From NCBI RefSeq assembly GCF_017353185.1, contig NZ_JAFMYV010000011.1:62001-126000 (forward strand): a DNA stretch of 64,000 bases, written 5' to 3'. Shown here in pieces: positions 27,188 to 36,538 of the stretch. A model generated the notes under the pieces. It saw only the letters and a program-made list of their open reading frames with translations, was not told where the DNA came from and searched no databases. Within the stretch, counting starts at the first letter, position 1. Each line of letters begins with the position of its first letter. A program made the translations under genes and the position numbers. The stretch comes from Fibrella rubiginis. Lineage in GTDB: Bacteria; Bacteroidota; Bacteroidia; Cytophagales; Spirosomataceae.

Positions 27188-28096
27188 TCATTTATGCATG
27201 TACTTATACAGCCTCAGCGTGAGAATGTTATCGGGACGTTTGCGGAAATTGTTGATCAGGCTATCAATGGCCGCTTCGCCGAAAATGAGGAAGTTGTAGA
27301 GGCGGTTGGTGCGTTTGGTGCGCGCCTGTTCCATGGTCTGACCCAGTGCCCATTTGGCAAAAACCGCCATACCGTAGGCGTCGCCGTGCACGTTCTGGAA
27401 CACCCGCCGCTGGTTGCGCACGGCATAGTACTGCTTCCAGGCACCGGGCCAGGGAATACCATTGCGGTCGAACGAGGGTGGGTGATAAAAGATCGAAGCC
27501 GGCACAGTGACCACGGGGAAACCGTTTTTGATCGTCCGCGTCATGTACTCAACTTCGTCACCCCAGATAAACAGTTTCACATCGGGAGTGCCCACCGTTT
27601 TCACCACCTCCGAGTGGATCAGCGTGCCGTTGAAGAACGATGCCACACCGTAGATCAGGTCAAACTGCGTCATGTCGCTCACGGTGCGGTAGGTCCGGTT
27701 TGGCCGGTCTACGTAAAACGCCAGCTCACTATGATCTTTGGCGCTTACCGACATTGAATTCTTGATGCATGGCCCCAGGTTGGGCGATTCGAGCAATTTT
27801 TGCAGCGCATCGGGTGCCGCCACACAATCGTCGTCCATGCACCAGAGCCAGGTAGACCCGCCGTTGTAGGCCGTCTGAATACCCGTGGCAAAGCCACCGG
27901 CGCCACCCAGGTTGGCCTGCGTCGTCACGGTTAGATCAGGTTGGGTGGCCAGCCACTCGTCGGTGCCGTCGGTGCTACCGTTGTTGATGACGTAAATCAC
28001 GTCGAGCTTCCGGGTCTGCGCCCGCAAGGTGTCGATGCAAATTTTCAGGTCATTCAGGCGGTTGAACGTCACCACCACTGCTGCTACTGTTTCCAT
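27188..28096 (-). CDS. GT2-family glycosyltransferase (GlfT-like)
   Basis: About 302 residues from the ATG at 28096 (METVAAVVVTFNRLNDL). The GT-A fold shows YVINNGSTDGTDEWL (about 35-49) and TWLWCMDDDCVAAPDAL with the DDD metal motif (about 79-95). The later WGDEVEYMTRTIKNGF segment (about 194-209) resembles galactofuranosyl- and rhamnosyltransferases. The start lies 14 nt from a perfect 37-nt inverted repeat that fills the gap to the flippase, so its ribosome binding region is at the foot of a hairpin. Confidence 0.88.
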   Translation of the reverse strand: METVAAVVVTFNRLNDLKICIDTLRAQTRKLDVIYVINNGSTDGTDEWLATQPDLTVTTQANLGGAGGFATGIQTAYNGGSTWLWCMDDDCVAAPDALQKLLESPNLGPCIKNSMSVSAKDHSELAFYVDRPNRTYRTVSDMTQFDLIYGVASFFNGTLIHSEVVKTVGTPDVKLFIWGDEVEYMTRTIKNGFPVVTVPASIFYHPPSFDRNGIPWPGAWKQYYAVRNQRRVFQNVHGDAYGMAVFAKWALGQTMEQARTKRTNRLYNFLIFGEAAIDSLINNFRKRPDNILTLRLYKYMHK

Positions 28097-28110
28097 AACT
28101 TTATTGAGTA

Positions 28111-28198
28111 TCAAGGTTTAATGGTTAAGGTCTAACGTTGCTTCGCGTGCGACGCCCCCCCCGCGAAGCAACGTTAGACCTTAACCATTAAACCTTGA
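28111..28198. repeat. Perfect inverted repeat, 37-nt arms (core family)
   Basis: Left arm 28111-28147 and right arm 28162-28198 are exact reverse complements; loop 14 nt. The loop-proximal part (GTCTAACGTTGCTTCGCG) is shared with the element at 47943-48086. The right arm overlaps the last 11 nt of the flippase gene and provides its stop codon and final Lys-Val codons. Likely intra-operonic terminator or stabiliser. Confidence 0.9.
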
Positions 28199-29606
28199 AC
28201 TTCTTTCTCCCCAGCCGCGCTTTGCCAAAGGCAATGGCTTCCTGGATGGTTTCACGTTGAATAATTCTTACGCCTTTGTAATACAGGTAGCCAAACATGG
28301 CCAGCATAATGTACAGTTCGGCCAGCACCCAAGCGTAGGCCGCGCCGGTGTAGCCGTAGCTTTTGATGAGCCATACGTTGAGTACCAGCCCCACCACCGA
28401 CCCAATGGCCGTGATCCCGAAAAACGCCTTGTCCATGCGTAGGTTCAGCATCGTGTGCATGCCCAGCAGGTTGCTGGCTCCGATGATGATGGGCAGAAAC
28501 GCCACAATCCGCAACACCGGAATGGCATCGGCAAAGGCCGCGCCGTAGAACAGATTCACGAAATAAGGTGCAATGATCCAGAGGCCAATCGTGATCAGCA
28601 CCATCAACCCCACCAGGGGCAGAAACGCCGTTTGCACCAACCGGAGGCCGTTTTCGCGTCCTTTCCCAAAAGCATTAGCCACAATGGGGAAAAACGCCTG
28701 GTTCAGGGCCAGGGCAACAAATGACCGGGCGATGCCCTCCAGCCGCGTGCCCGCCGAGAATATCCCGACCTGATACGATGTGCTGAGCAGCCCCAGAAAA
28801 AACACCGTCGAGCTGGCGTAGATCGTGATCATAACCGACGAGAAAAACAGCGTGCTGTCTTCCTTGAACCGATTGATGAGCCGCGCCACCGATGGCCACG
28901 CAAACGTGATCTTGAACCGCTTCACCGCAATACCGAGCGCCACTACATTGATGGCCACCTGCGATACGCTCAGTGACAGGTTCTGATAGATGTAGTCGTT
29001 GGCTTCGCGGATGAATAAAAACACCGACGCGGTCACCAGCACTTTCACCACCAGGTTAAACACCGCCACCCGGCTCAGATCTTCCATGGCCTGGTACACC
29101 CAAAACGGCGACAGCACCATGGCAATGGTTGTGATGTAGGTGCAGATGTGCAGCCAAGCGTGTTCCCTGAATTGCGGGTTCAGGTAGGTAACAAACCCGA
29201 AAATCACCGACGACAACACCCACAGCACTACTTTACCAGCAATGACTTCACTAAAAATTTTGTCGACAACAGCCTTGTTGTAGCGGTTGGAGGCAATGGC
29301 CCTGACCGCCGCCATCTCAAAGCCGTAGTTGATCAGCAGCGTGAAGTAGGCAATGTAGGCCAGCGAGAAGTTGAGCAGCCCCAGCTTATCCGGCCCGATG
29401 ATGCGCACTACGTAGGGTACCGTCAGAATGGGCAGCAGAAAGTTGGCTACCTGCACGCTGAACAGCGACGCTACGTTGACTGCAAACCGGCGCAGCGTGG
29501 GCTTCGACAGCATGGGCTGCCCCTCCGGCGTTTCCTGCGGGGGTACTTCGGCAGCCGTACCTGTTACCAGAGGCCGGGTTTCTACATCGGGACTGGCTCC
29601 TACCAT
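28188..29606 (-). CDS. Polysaccharide flippase (Wzx/MATE-like, set 2)
   Basis: 472 residues, about twelve hydrophobic helices. Residues 1-31 (rich in P, E, T) precede the conserved start LSKPTLRRFAVNVASLFSVQ and are absent from the set 1 flippase, so the true start may be the internal ATG giving MLSKPTLRRF. VQVANFLLPILTVPYVVRIIG (about 51) and NYGFEMAAVRAIA are typical of the polysaccharide-transport family. It flips the finished lipid-linked unit to the periplasm. Overlaps the upstream sugar transferase by 7 bp. Its final codons lie inside a hairpin arm. Confidence 0.93.
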   Translation of the reverse strand: MVGASPDVETRPLVTGTAAEVPPQETPEGQPMLSKPTLRRFAVNVASLFSVQVANFLLPILTVPYVVRIIGPDKLGLLNFSLAYIAYFTLLINYGFEMAAVRAIASNRYNKAVVDKIFSEVIAGKVVLWVLSSVIFGFVTYLNPQFREHAWLHICTYITTIAMVLSPFWVYQAMEDLSRVAVFNLVVKVLVTASVFLFIREANDYIYQNLSLSVSQVAINVVALGIAVKRFKITFAWPSVARLINRFKEDSTLFFSSVMITIYASSTVFFLGLLSTSYQVGIFSAGTRLEGIARSFVALALNQAFFPIVANAFGKGRENGLRLVQTAFLPLVGLMVLITIGLWIIAPYFVNLFYGAAFADAIPVLRIVAFLPIIIGASNLLGMHTMLNLRMDKAFFGITAIGSVVGLVLNVWLIKSYGYTGAAYAWVLAELYIMLAMFGYLYYKGVRIIQRETIQEAIAFGKARLGRKKFKV

Positions 29607-30265
29607 GCGTTTTTATTGCCCATGAATACGGCCTTCACCGTCCACCAGCAGATGCGGGCGTCGAGCGACAGCGACTGCCGATGGATATACATGCGGTCGT
29701 AACGAATACGGAGCTTCATCTGGTGGTCTTCGCGGGTTTCACCACGTGCCCCCCGCGACTGTGCCAACCCCGTGATACCGGGTTTCACTTTATAACGGTC
29801 CTTATAGCCGGGCATCACGTGCCAGAACTTGGCGTCGAGTGGTAGCGGGTGTGGGCGCGGACCTACCACGCTCATGTGACCAGCCAGTACGTTCAGAAAC
29901 TGGGGCATCTCGTCGAGGTTCGTTTTCCGCAGAATACGACCAATGGGCGTTACCCGCGAGTCACCCTGCTCAGCTTGTTTGAATTCAGCCCCTGGGTTGT
30001 AGGTCATGGTACGAAATTTGAGACATGGAAATTGCCGTCCATTCCGTCCCGACCGAACCTGCACAAACAAAGCAGGTCCCCGCGACGATAGTCGAATCAG
30101 CAGAGCCAATAGGGGTAACAGCCAGGAAAGGACCGTTAACGTAACCACACCGGCTACTGCCAGGTCAAACCCGCGCTTGGCGATGTCCCGGTAAAGCGGT
30201 TGATTAGACGTAACGCCACGTTCGAATCTGGCTCGAACCGGCTCAAGGCTGGTTGCGCTTAGCAT
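29600..30265 (-). CDS. Undecaprenyl-phosphate sugar-phosphate transferase (set 2)
   Basis: 221 residues, short ExoY-like form. One N-terminal hydrophobic hairpin (TLTVLSWLLPLLALLIRLSS, about 42-61) and the catalytic block: KFRTMTYNP, LRKTNLDEMPQFLNVL, MSVVGPRPHPL, VKPGITGLAQSRGARGE and terminal GNKNAW. Same order and about the same length as the set 1 enzyme at 715-1395, so the two are paralogues. Starts the set 2 repeat unit. Its stop overlaps the flippase start by 7 bp; the autokinase ends 50 bp upstream. Confidence 0.92.
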   Translation of the reverse strand: MLSATSLEPVRARFERGVTSNQPLYRDIAKRGFDLAVAGVVTLTVLSWLLPLLALLIRLSSRGPALFVQVRSGRNGRQFPCLKFRTMTYNPGAEFKQAEQGDSRVTPIGRILRKTNLDEMPQFLNVLAGHMSVVGPRPHPLPLDAKFWHVMPGYKDRYKVKPGITGLAQSRGARGETREDHQMKLRIRYDRMYIHRQSLSLDARICWWTVKAVFMGNKNAW

Positions 30266-30315
30266 AACGTGTGTGGATAATTTTTATGGGTTAGTAAACA
30301 AAAGAGGCACGCTCA

Positions 30316-32670
30316 TTAAGACAGCCAATACTTTCTGGCTTTCCCTGACTTACCGTAATAGGCACTCTTACTTGTGTTGTTGGTGTAGTACGACTCATTG
30401 CCACCTACTGCATTCAACACAATATTCAACTTGTTGAACCGCTGTTCACGATTCAACGCGTTTACCATTTTCAGGTAATTTTTGGGGGTCACGTCGTGCC
30501 GTACGACAAACAGCGTGGTATCGGCGTAGGGCGCAACAACCTGAGCATCAGACACAAAACCAATTGGCGGCGTGTCGATGATGATGTATTCGAAGCGTTT
30601 CCGCAGATCGGCAATCAGTTCGCCCAGGCGGGGGCTGCTAAGCAACTCGGCGGGGTTGTAGTCGTCGCTGATGGTGCCGCTGCTGATGATCGAGTAGTTA
30701 GCCTGACCCGGCATAGGCATCAGCACCTCATCCAGCGTAGCCTCGCCAGCCAGGTAGTTGCTCATGCCTACCGTGTTGTCTACCTGGAAGGCCGTGTGCA
30801 GCTTCGACAACCGCAGGTCCATTTCCAGGATCACCGTTGGCCGGTCAACCAGCGCCAGTGAGGCACCCAGGTTAAGCGACACAAACGTTTTGCCCTCGCC
30901 GCTGATGCTCGACGTAACCAGCACTACCTGGCTTTCGGTTGAATTAGTGCCACGCAAAAACTGGAGGTTAGCCCGCAACGACCGGATCTGTTCAGCAATC
31001 ATGGTGCGGCTTTTGGCAGTGATCACCAGCGGCTTGCGCTCCTGATTGCGGCTGATTTCGCCCAGAATGGGAATCTGCGTCGTTTCTTCAATTTCGTTGC
31101 GGTTTTTCACCCGGGTATTCATCAGGTCACGCCCGGCGATGGCACCCATTGGCAGCAGAAAACCAATCAGGCCAAAGAGCATATACATCATTGGTTTCAC
31201 GGGCTTCACCGGTGTGCCACTGCTTTTGGCTTCGTCTACGGTGCGGCTGTCGGAAATGGCGGCGGCAAAAGCCACAGCTGTTTCTTCGCGCTTCTGCAGG
31301 AGATACGTGTACAGATTGCTTTGAATAGCCTGCTGACGCGAGATGTCCATCAGGGCACGCTCCTGCTCAGGAATAGACCGGATTTTACCTTCTATCTCGC
31401 TGTTCTTGGCTGCATACCCCTGCTTTGATGATGTCAGCATCGACTTCATAGTCGACACCGTTTCGCTGATGTTATTTTTCGTTTTCCTGATCTGTGCATC
31501 CAGTGCCTGCAAAGCCGGACTGCCATCGTTCATGGTACGAGCCGTTTCCTCACGCTTGTTCTCCAGGTCCGACATCTTTGAGATCTGGTTCAACAGCGTA
31601 GGATCGTTCAAACCGACCGTAGCGGGTGTGCCTCCCCGGTTTTCGGGTTGGCTGTTGATGTAGCGCTGCACGTCGTTGAGGGCAGCCAACTGAATGTTTA
31701 CCTCGTTCAGTTTGGCGTCATTCTCTTTCGATGATAGCAGGAAAGTCTGCGCCTGTGAGCTCAGATCGGTGATACCCCGGCTGGTTTTGTACGATTCTAC
31801 TTTCCGTTCAACCCCCGACAGCTCACTGCCAACCGCACTCAAACGCTCCTGAATAAACTTGATCGTGTTGCGGGCTACTTTATTTTTATCAATGATAGCT
31901 GCCTCGTTGTATTCGCGAATCACTTCGTTCAGGATAGCCTCTCCTTTAGCCGGAACGGCATCTTCGAGCGTCAACACCACCACCGACGACGTCTTGCTGG
32001 TAGGTTCGGCTTTCAGGCGTTCGGCATAGCCCTGCGCCATGTCATCCACTTTTGCTACCTGTACGGTTACTACCGGCGTTCTGGCCGACACTGTGTCTTT
32101 AGCGTTGACGCGCAACGAGCCAAATGGCGTTTCTACCAGTTGATTGGTTGGGTACGACTGCCCGTTGATGCTAACCGTTTTGGCGTTGGCAAACGTCAGC
32201 GTAAGGGGTTTTTCGTATAAGGCTGGGGTGGCTTTTTCTACCACCAGCTGAGCAGGCGATTCAGGACCAAACACTTCGCGCTTTCCGTATTTCACCTGGA
32301 CGAAATACTGTTTGTCGAGGTGAAGTTTATTGACCACCCGCGTCATGAGCGTAGATGACTTGAGAATCTCGATCTCGTTTTCAACCACCTTCTTGGGCGA
32401 TGTCACCTGCAATTCGCGGAGCATGCTGCCCTGATCACTACCTTTCTTCTCATCCATGATGAGCAGGCTGGCCTGAGAGCGGTAGGTAGGTTGCTTATAA
32501 AGTAGATACACATAAGCACCAGCCAGGCCTAATGCCACCGATAGCACGAACCAGGGCCATTGGCGCAAATAGCGCATCAGTACAGGCCGCACACTGGGTG
32601 ATTCGGCTTCAACAATCTGATACGACTGATTGGGCTGATGAGGTGTGGGAAACGAAACGTCGTTAGTCAT
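30316..32670 (-). CDS. Wzc-like tyrosine autokinase / chain-length regulator (set 2)
   Basis: About 784 residues from the ATG at 32670 (MTNDVSFPTPHQPNQSYQ); frames upstream of it have no family resemblance. TM1 (WPWFVLSVALGLAGAYVYLL, about 45-64), long coiled-coil periplasmic domain, TM2 (MYMLFGLIGFLLPMGAIAG), then the kinase: Walker A SISGEGKTF, A' VILEMDLRLSK, Walker B YIIIDTPPIG. C-terminal tyrosines are present (SYYTNNTSKSAYYGK) but sparser than in the set 1 protein. Regulates polymer length through autophosphorylation. Head gene of the 16-kb minus-strand run; no export lipoprotein beside it. Confidence 0.95.
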   Translation of the reverse strand: MTNDVSFPTPHQPNQSYQIVEAESPSVRPVLMRYLRQWPWFVLSVALGLAGAYVYLLYKQPTYRSQASLLIMDEKKGSDQGSMLRELQVTSPKKVVENEIEILKSSTLMTRVVNKLHLDKQYFVQVKYGKREVFGPESPAQLVVEKATPALYEKPLTLTFANAKTVSINGQSYPTNQLVETPFGSLRVNAKDTVSARTPVVTVQVAKVDDMAQGYAERLKAEPTSKTSSVVVLTLEDAVPAKGEAILNEVIREYNEAAIIDKNKVARNTIKFIQERLSAVGSELSGVERKVESYKTSRGITDLSSQAQTFLLSSKENDAKLNEVNIQLAALNDVQRYINSQPENRGGTPATVGLNDPTLLNQISKMSDLENKREETARTMNDGSPALQALDAQIRKTKNNISETVSTMKSMLTSSKQGYAAKNSEIEGKIRSIPEQERALMDISRQQAIQSNLYTYLLQKREETAVAFAAAISDSRTVDEAKSSGTPVKPVKPMMYMLFGLIGFLLPMGAIAGRDLMNTRVKNRNEIEETTQIPILGEISRNQERKPLVITAKSRTMIAEQIRSLRANLQFLRGTNSTESQVVLVTSSISGEGKTFVSLNLGASLALVDRPTVILEMDLRLSKLHTAFQVDNTVGMSNYLAGEATLDEVLMPMPGQANYSIISSGTISDDYNPAELLSSPRLGELIADLRKRFEYIIIDTPPIGFVSDAQVVAPYADTTLFVVRHDVTPKNYLKMVNALNREQRFNKLNIVLNAVGGNESYYTNNTSKSAYYGKSGKARKYWLS

Positions 32671-33233
32671 AACGGCACGTGAGTATGGAAAAAAGTCAAT
32701 AGTCGAGTTGCAATCCTGCAACGCTCTATCTACTCTGTCAATTGAGTAGACGTAGCATTGTATACGCGAATGTAACAATTTTAGATTGGCTCAAGTCCGG
32801 CTTTTATGTAAAACCTATGGTATGGCCAACCGTGAAAAGTACAAACTTCATCTTTCGTATAGAGTAAACTGTAACAGGCCGAAAAACGCTCGATCTTTTC
32901 CAAAAAATAGCTTAAAACTGTTTAAATGGCCTTTTTAACGTTGTAACGTTTAATTTACAAAATACGGAAAACGGGTATTATATCATTCCAGAGTACTATT
33001 TTATCTAATATGGGCCAAATAGGTGATAGGTGTAGTTATAAAATATGATAAATAAGTACAATCGGGACGGATTGTGATTTTAAATGATAATTAATGACAT
33101 ATGTACAGTTTATCCATAGTCGATAATCTCGGTATAATCCAAATTTGCGACGTAGACTTCCTATTCAGTCTACAGATTACGTGATATTGATTGGGTAATA
33201 CCTCCATCACCTTTTTATTAAGCGGTAGGTGAG
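32671..33233. other. AT-rich region upstream of set 2 operon
   Basis: About 560 bp, AT-rich, with no coding frame of note. It contains a short inverted repeat GTAGACT (33152-33158) / AGTCTAC (33167-33173). No exact TAnnTTTG element was found on the minus strand. It marks the right border of the surface-polymer region; beyond it the genes are ordinary chromosomal functions. Probably holds the operon promoter. Confidence 0.5.
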
Positions 33234-34007
33234 CTAGTTACGCCAAACATCGTAGGAAAAGCGCAGGATAGTGGCGGCAATCACGCAAAGGAAAAATACA
33301 CGGATAAACCCATTGCCCCGCAATAGCGCCAACCGAACACCTAGTGTAGCCCCAGACAGGTTGGCCACAGCCATAGGCAAGGCAACGGCGTAGAGAATAT
33401 GCCCATTTGACGCAAAAAAGAGCAGGCTCGCCAGGTTTGTAGCTACGTTTACCCACTTGGCGTGGGCAGAGGCCCGCAGAAAATCGAAACCCAGCCAACC
33501 CACAAAACCCAGTACCAGAAAGCTGCCCGTACCCGGTCCAAAAAAGCCATCGTAGAACCCCAGGACCCCACCCAGCGCCAGCATACGCGTGCGCAACTGT
33601 CTGTCTGTTAATTGAATAACTACCTGCTGACCAAAATTGCGGTTCAACAGTGTATAGATAAACACACCGATCAGAATCAACAGCGCCAGCGGCTTCATGA
33701 ATACATTGGGCACGCGGGTGAGCGTGAATGACCCCGCGGCGGAGGCTAAAAATGCAACGGCTGCCATGGGCCACAGCTGCTTCCATTGTACCACCACCCG
33801 GCGGGTATATTGCACGGCACCTACCAGTGTTCCCGCCAAGCTGGGAAATTTGGAGGTGCCCAGTAGCGTAGGCAGCGGGTAGGTGGGCAGGTTAATGAGC
33901 AAAGCCGGGGTTTGTATCAGTCCCCCCCCACCCACAATGGAGTCGATGAAACCGGCCAGGAAAGAACACGCGCAAATGGTAAGCAGAGTAGACAGGTCAG
34001 GCATCAT
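33234..34007 (-). CDS. TSUP-family transporter (TauE/SafE, YfcA-like)
   Basis: 257 residues, about eight hydrophobic helices in two repeats. GFIDSIVGGGGLIQTPALL near the N-terminus (about 20-38) and GFYDGFFGPGTGSFLVLGFVG (about 150-170) are the paired TSUP signatures. The family exports or imports sulfite, sulfoacetate, sulfonates or related anions; the substrate here is unknown. It starts 10 nt after the stop of the MFS gene and is likely in the same minus-strand transcript. Confidence 0.9.
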   Translation of the reverse strand: MMPDLSTLLTICACSFLAGFIDSIVGGGGLIQTPALLINLPTYPLPTLLGTSKFPSLAGTLVGAVQYTRRVVVQWKQLWPMAAVAFLASAAGSFTLTRVPNVFMKPLALLILIGVFIYTLLNRNFGQQVVIQLTDRQLRTRMLALGGVLGFYDGFFGPGTGSFLVLGFVGWLGFDFLRASAHAKWVNVATNLASLLFFASNGHILYAVALPMAVANLSGATLGVRLALLRGNGFIRVFFLCVIAATILRFSYDVWRN

Positions 34008-34017
34008 CTGGGCGAAA

Positions 34018-35331
34018 TTAGGCAGCCTGAGCCGTTTTTCGCGTTGTGATCAGGATCCACACCAGTCCAAGGCCTGCGGCGGCAGCTGTGCAAAGGCCAA
34101 TGGTGGGGGCCGTGATGTACTGCTGTGCGTGGCCCGATACAAAGGCGCCAATGATGTCTGACAGATTGACGAAAGCCATGTAGGTTGTGAACTGCGACCC
34201 TTCCACATCGCGTCGGCAGAGGGCCATCAGGATCGGGATAGCCATCATGCTCAGGCTGGGGTCGAGCATGTTCCAGACCACCGCCACCGCCGATGCTACC
34301 CGGTGGTCGGTCCAGTAGGGAGCAGCCAGACTGAAGGTGAGCAGGATCAGAAAATTCATTCCCATGATCCACGGCAACAGCCGCTTAGCCCCGTACCGGT
34401 CGGCTGCCCAGCCCCCCAGTAGCAGAATAGCCACCACGATCAGGATACCATAGCTGCCCGTTAGCTGCGAGAGTTCGGTGGGGTCCCAGTTCAGTTGCTG
34501 CACCAGGTGAATATTGTAGGCCCGGATAAAGGCGTTCTGGCAGGAATACAACAGCAGGATGGGCAGGAACCAGCGCAGGCTTTCGCGCGCAAAAAGCCCC
34601 CGAAACAGTTCGCTGAAAAGCCAGCGGAGGCTGTGCTCATGCTGCTCCTGTCTGGTGGTGACCAACTGCCTGCCAACGGGCAACAGTGTATGCTGGGGTT
34701 GCTCACGAATGAAAAAGGTAATGACGGTAAGCGTCAGCAAAAAAGCTGACTGAACCAGCACGGCCACGTGAAATCCGTGGAGCTTCAGCACCACAGCCAG
34801 CCCCGCCGCACCAAGCGCCGTGCCGGCCAGAAAGCCGCCCCGCATAAACGCGTTGATTCGCCCGCGCTCCTGATCGGGGATGGTGGAAATGGCCATGGCG
34901 TCTACGCTCGCATCCTGCACCGAAGCCACCGTGCTGTGGATCAAAAACGTCAGACCCAATAAATACACGTTGCTGAGCGGATCGCTGATGGTGAGCATAC
35001 CAAGTGAAGCCACCACGGCCAGCAGTTGCGCGCCAAGTACCCAGGGCCGTCGACGCCCCATTGGGCTACTCTGGTACTTGTCGATAAACGGCCCCCAGAT
35101 AAACTGGAACGACCACGGCAGGCCCTGCATGGCCACAAATGTACCTACCCGGTCAGACGAAATACCCGCGTCGGCAATGTAGTTGGCCAGCGCCGTTGTG
35201 GCGAAGCCTGCCGGAACGCCCTGCATGACATAGAGGTAGAAAAACGTAACAAACCGTAAAGGTCGGTTTTGGCTCAGCACCAGCGGAAAGCGCGGTGACC
35301 GAACCGGAACGGCAGAAAGTGACGGGTCCAT
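34018..35331 (-). CDS. AmpG-like MFS transporter
   Basis: 437 residues, twelve hydrophobic helices. The opening (LYVMQGVPAGFATTALANYI, about 33-52), WSFQFIWGPFIDKYQSSPMGRRRPWVLG (about 76-103, including the MFS loop 2-3 basic motif) and QDASVDAMAI (about 144-153) match the AmpG/PAT branch of the superfamily. AmpG imports muropeptides, but many Bacteroidota relatives are uncharacterised. A TAGCTTTG box about 60 nt upstream on the minus strand may be its promoter. TSUP gene follows at once. Confidence 0.85.
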   Translation of the reverse strand: MDPSLSAVPVRSPRFPLVLSQNRPLRFVTFFYLYVMQGVPAGFATTALANYIADAGISSDRVGTFVAMQGLPWSFQFIWGPFIDKYQSSPMGRRRPWVLGAQLLAVVASLGMLTISDPLSNVYLLGLTFLIHSTVASVQDASVDAMAISTIPDQERGRINAFMRGGFLAGTALGAAGLAVVLKLHGFHVAVLVQSAFLLTLTVITFFIREQPQHTLLPVGRQLVTTRQEQHEHSLRWLFSELFRGLFARESLRWFLPILLLYSCQNAFIRAYNIHLVQQLNWDPTELSQLTGSYGILIVVAILLLGGWAADRYGAKRLLPWIMGMNFLILLTFSLAAPYWTDHRVASAVAVVWNMLDPSLSMMAIPILMALCRRDVEGSQFTTYMAFVNLSDIIGAFVSGHAQQYITAPTIGLCTAAAAGLGLVWILITTRKTAQAA

Positions 35332-35387
35332 GAACAGATAAACTACCCCGGTCAGCCAATGGCCCGTCCGTCAGATAAAAAATGCGC

Positions 35388-35395
35388 CAAAGCTA
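35388..35395 (-). promoter_or_regulatory. Possible -7 box (TAGCTTTG) for MFS-TSUP pair
   Basis: Minus-strand TAGCTTTG fits TAnnTTTG, 57 nt before the MFS start and overlapping the last bases of the upstream glycosylase gene. No clear -33 element at normal spacing. Confidence 0.25.
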
Positions 35396-36058
35396 TTTTT
35401 TGCTGACAAAGCGGTTGCCCTTTATATAATACCGATACGGTAACTCAACGCCCTGCGTAATACCAATGCGGGTGGTTGTCACCAGCTCAAAATCGACCAG
35501 CACGGGCGGACTTATGTGCGTCGGCCCCGTTACCAGCGACGAGAAATTATCGGCCTGCCGGCTGATTCCCAGCGAGATAACCAGCTTACCCGGTCCGTTG
35601 CAGAGGTTACGAAAGCCATCGGCAGTGGTGGGATCAATGGTGTTTTGGCGGTAGCGTTCAAAACCTGTTTTGAAGGCTTCGTTGCGGCGCAGGGCCATTA
35701 ATTCGGTGCCGTCGGTAGGCTCCAGGGCGCGAATAAGCACCGCCTCGCCCACGCCTTCGGGGCCGGTGACGACGTTGATGCAATTGTAATGGTTGTAGAT
35801 TTGGTAAACGTAGAGTGTCCCCGCCGGACCAAACATGGCCGCGTTGCGGGTGGTGGCGCGGCGGTAGGCATGGCAGGCCGGGTCGCCGGTAATGTAGCCT
35901 TCGGTTTCGACAATGATGCCCGCCGCGCGACCTTCCGGGGTTTCGTGCACCAGTTCACAGCCCAGCAGCAGTTGCGCCAGCGTCAGGGTATCATGTTTTT
36001 CGTAGAAGTCGAGGGGCAGGCGGTCATTGGTCAACCGTACAGTTTGTTTAGGCGTCAT
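35393..36058 (-). CDS. DNA-3-methyladenine glycosylase (AAG/MPG family)
   Basis: About 221 residues from the ATG at 36058; the frame runs to 36100 but that would overlap the divergent gene starting at 36082. Conserved AAG segments: LLGCELVHETPEG, IIVETEGYITGDPACHAYR with the catalytic glutamate (about 47-65), NAAMFGPAGTLYVYQIYNHYNCINVV (about 71-96) and VLIRALEPTDG. Excises alkylated purines such as 3-methyladenine in base excision repair. A second alkylation-repair gene lies at 63075, not linked in an operon. Confidence 0.92.
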   Translation of the reverse strand: MTPKQTVRLTNDRLPLDFYEKHDTLTLAQLLLGCELVHETPEGRAAGIIVETEGYITGDPACHAYRRATTRNAAMFGPAGTLYVYQIYNHYNCINVVTGPEGVGEAVLIRALEPTDGTELMALRRNEAFKTGFERYRQNTIDPTTADGFRNLCNGPGKLVISLGISRQADNFSSLVTGPTHISPPVLVDFELVTTTRIGITQGVELPYRYYIKGNRFVSKK

Positions 36059-36081
36059 AGAGACTATTAACCTTAAAAAGC

Positions 36082-36453
36082 ATGAAAATGATACTGACAT
36101 TGTTGCTTGCCGCTACCATTGGCCCGCTCGCGGCCACGCCGAAACCCAAACCCGATTTTGTGAATAAACCCGCCCTGCTGGTGGTGGAAGTGTGTGGCCG
36201 GGGGTGCTACCAGTATGTGCTGAAACTGCCCAAACCAGCTCCAAACGCCGTTTTGTACCCCACCAACCTGTCCGACGATATGCAGCAGCAGGCCCTGAAT
36301 TTTGGCATGAACAACCCGGCCGGTTTGCCCGTCCTGTTCAGCGGGAAGTTGATGAAGCAGAAGACCCAGGTTAAAAAACCCGGCGCTGCCGACGTGCCTG
36401 AAGCCCATTATCAGGCCCAGAACGTGCAGATCACGGCCATTAAAAGGCAATGA
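36082..36453 (+). CDS. Small secreted protein with VEVCxRGCYQYVL motif (copy 1)
   Basis: 123 residues, signal peptide MKMILTLLLAATIGPLAA. The mature part has VVEVCGRGCYQYVLKLP (about 50-66), AVLYPTNLSDDMQQQAL, GLPVLFSGKLMKQKTQV and GAADVPEAHYQAQNVQITAI. The whole pattern recurs in the next gene, so this is a tandem duplication of an unrecognised family. The close CxxxC pair might form a disulphide in the periplasm. Size and single domain suggest a binding or inhibitor-type protein, but no function can be assigned. Divergent from the glycosylase gene with 23 bp between starts. Confidence 0.7.
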   Translation: MKMILTLLLAATIGPLAATPKPKPDFVNKPALLVVEVCGRGCYQYVLKLPKPAPNAVLYPTNLSDDMQQQALNFGMNNPAGLPVLFSGKLMKQKTQVKKPGAADVPEAHYQAQNVQITAIKRQ

Positions 36454-36538
36454 AAGAAACGGCAGGTTGGGGAAATAACCGTATTTTCCAACCACTCGAC
36501 TTATCCGAGAGTCTTTGTTGTACCAACCAGCTAGCCGT

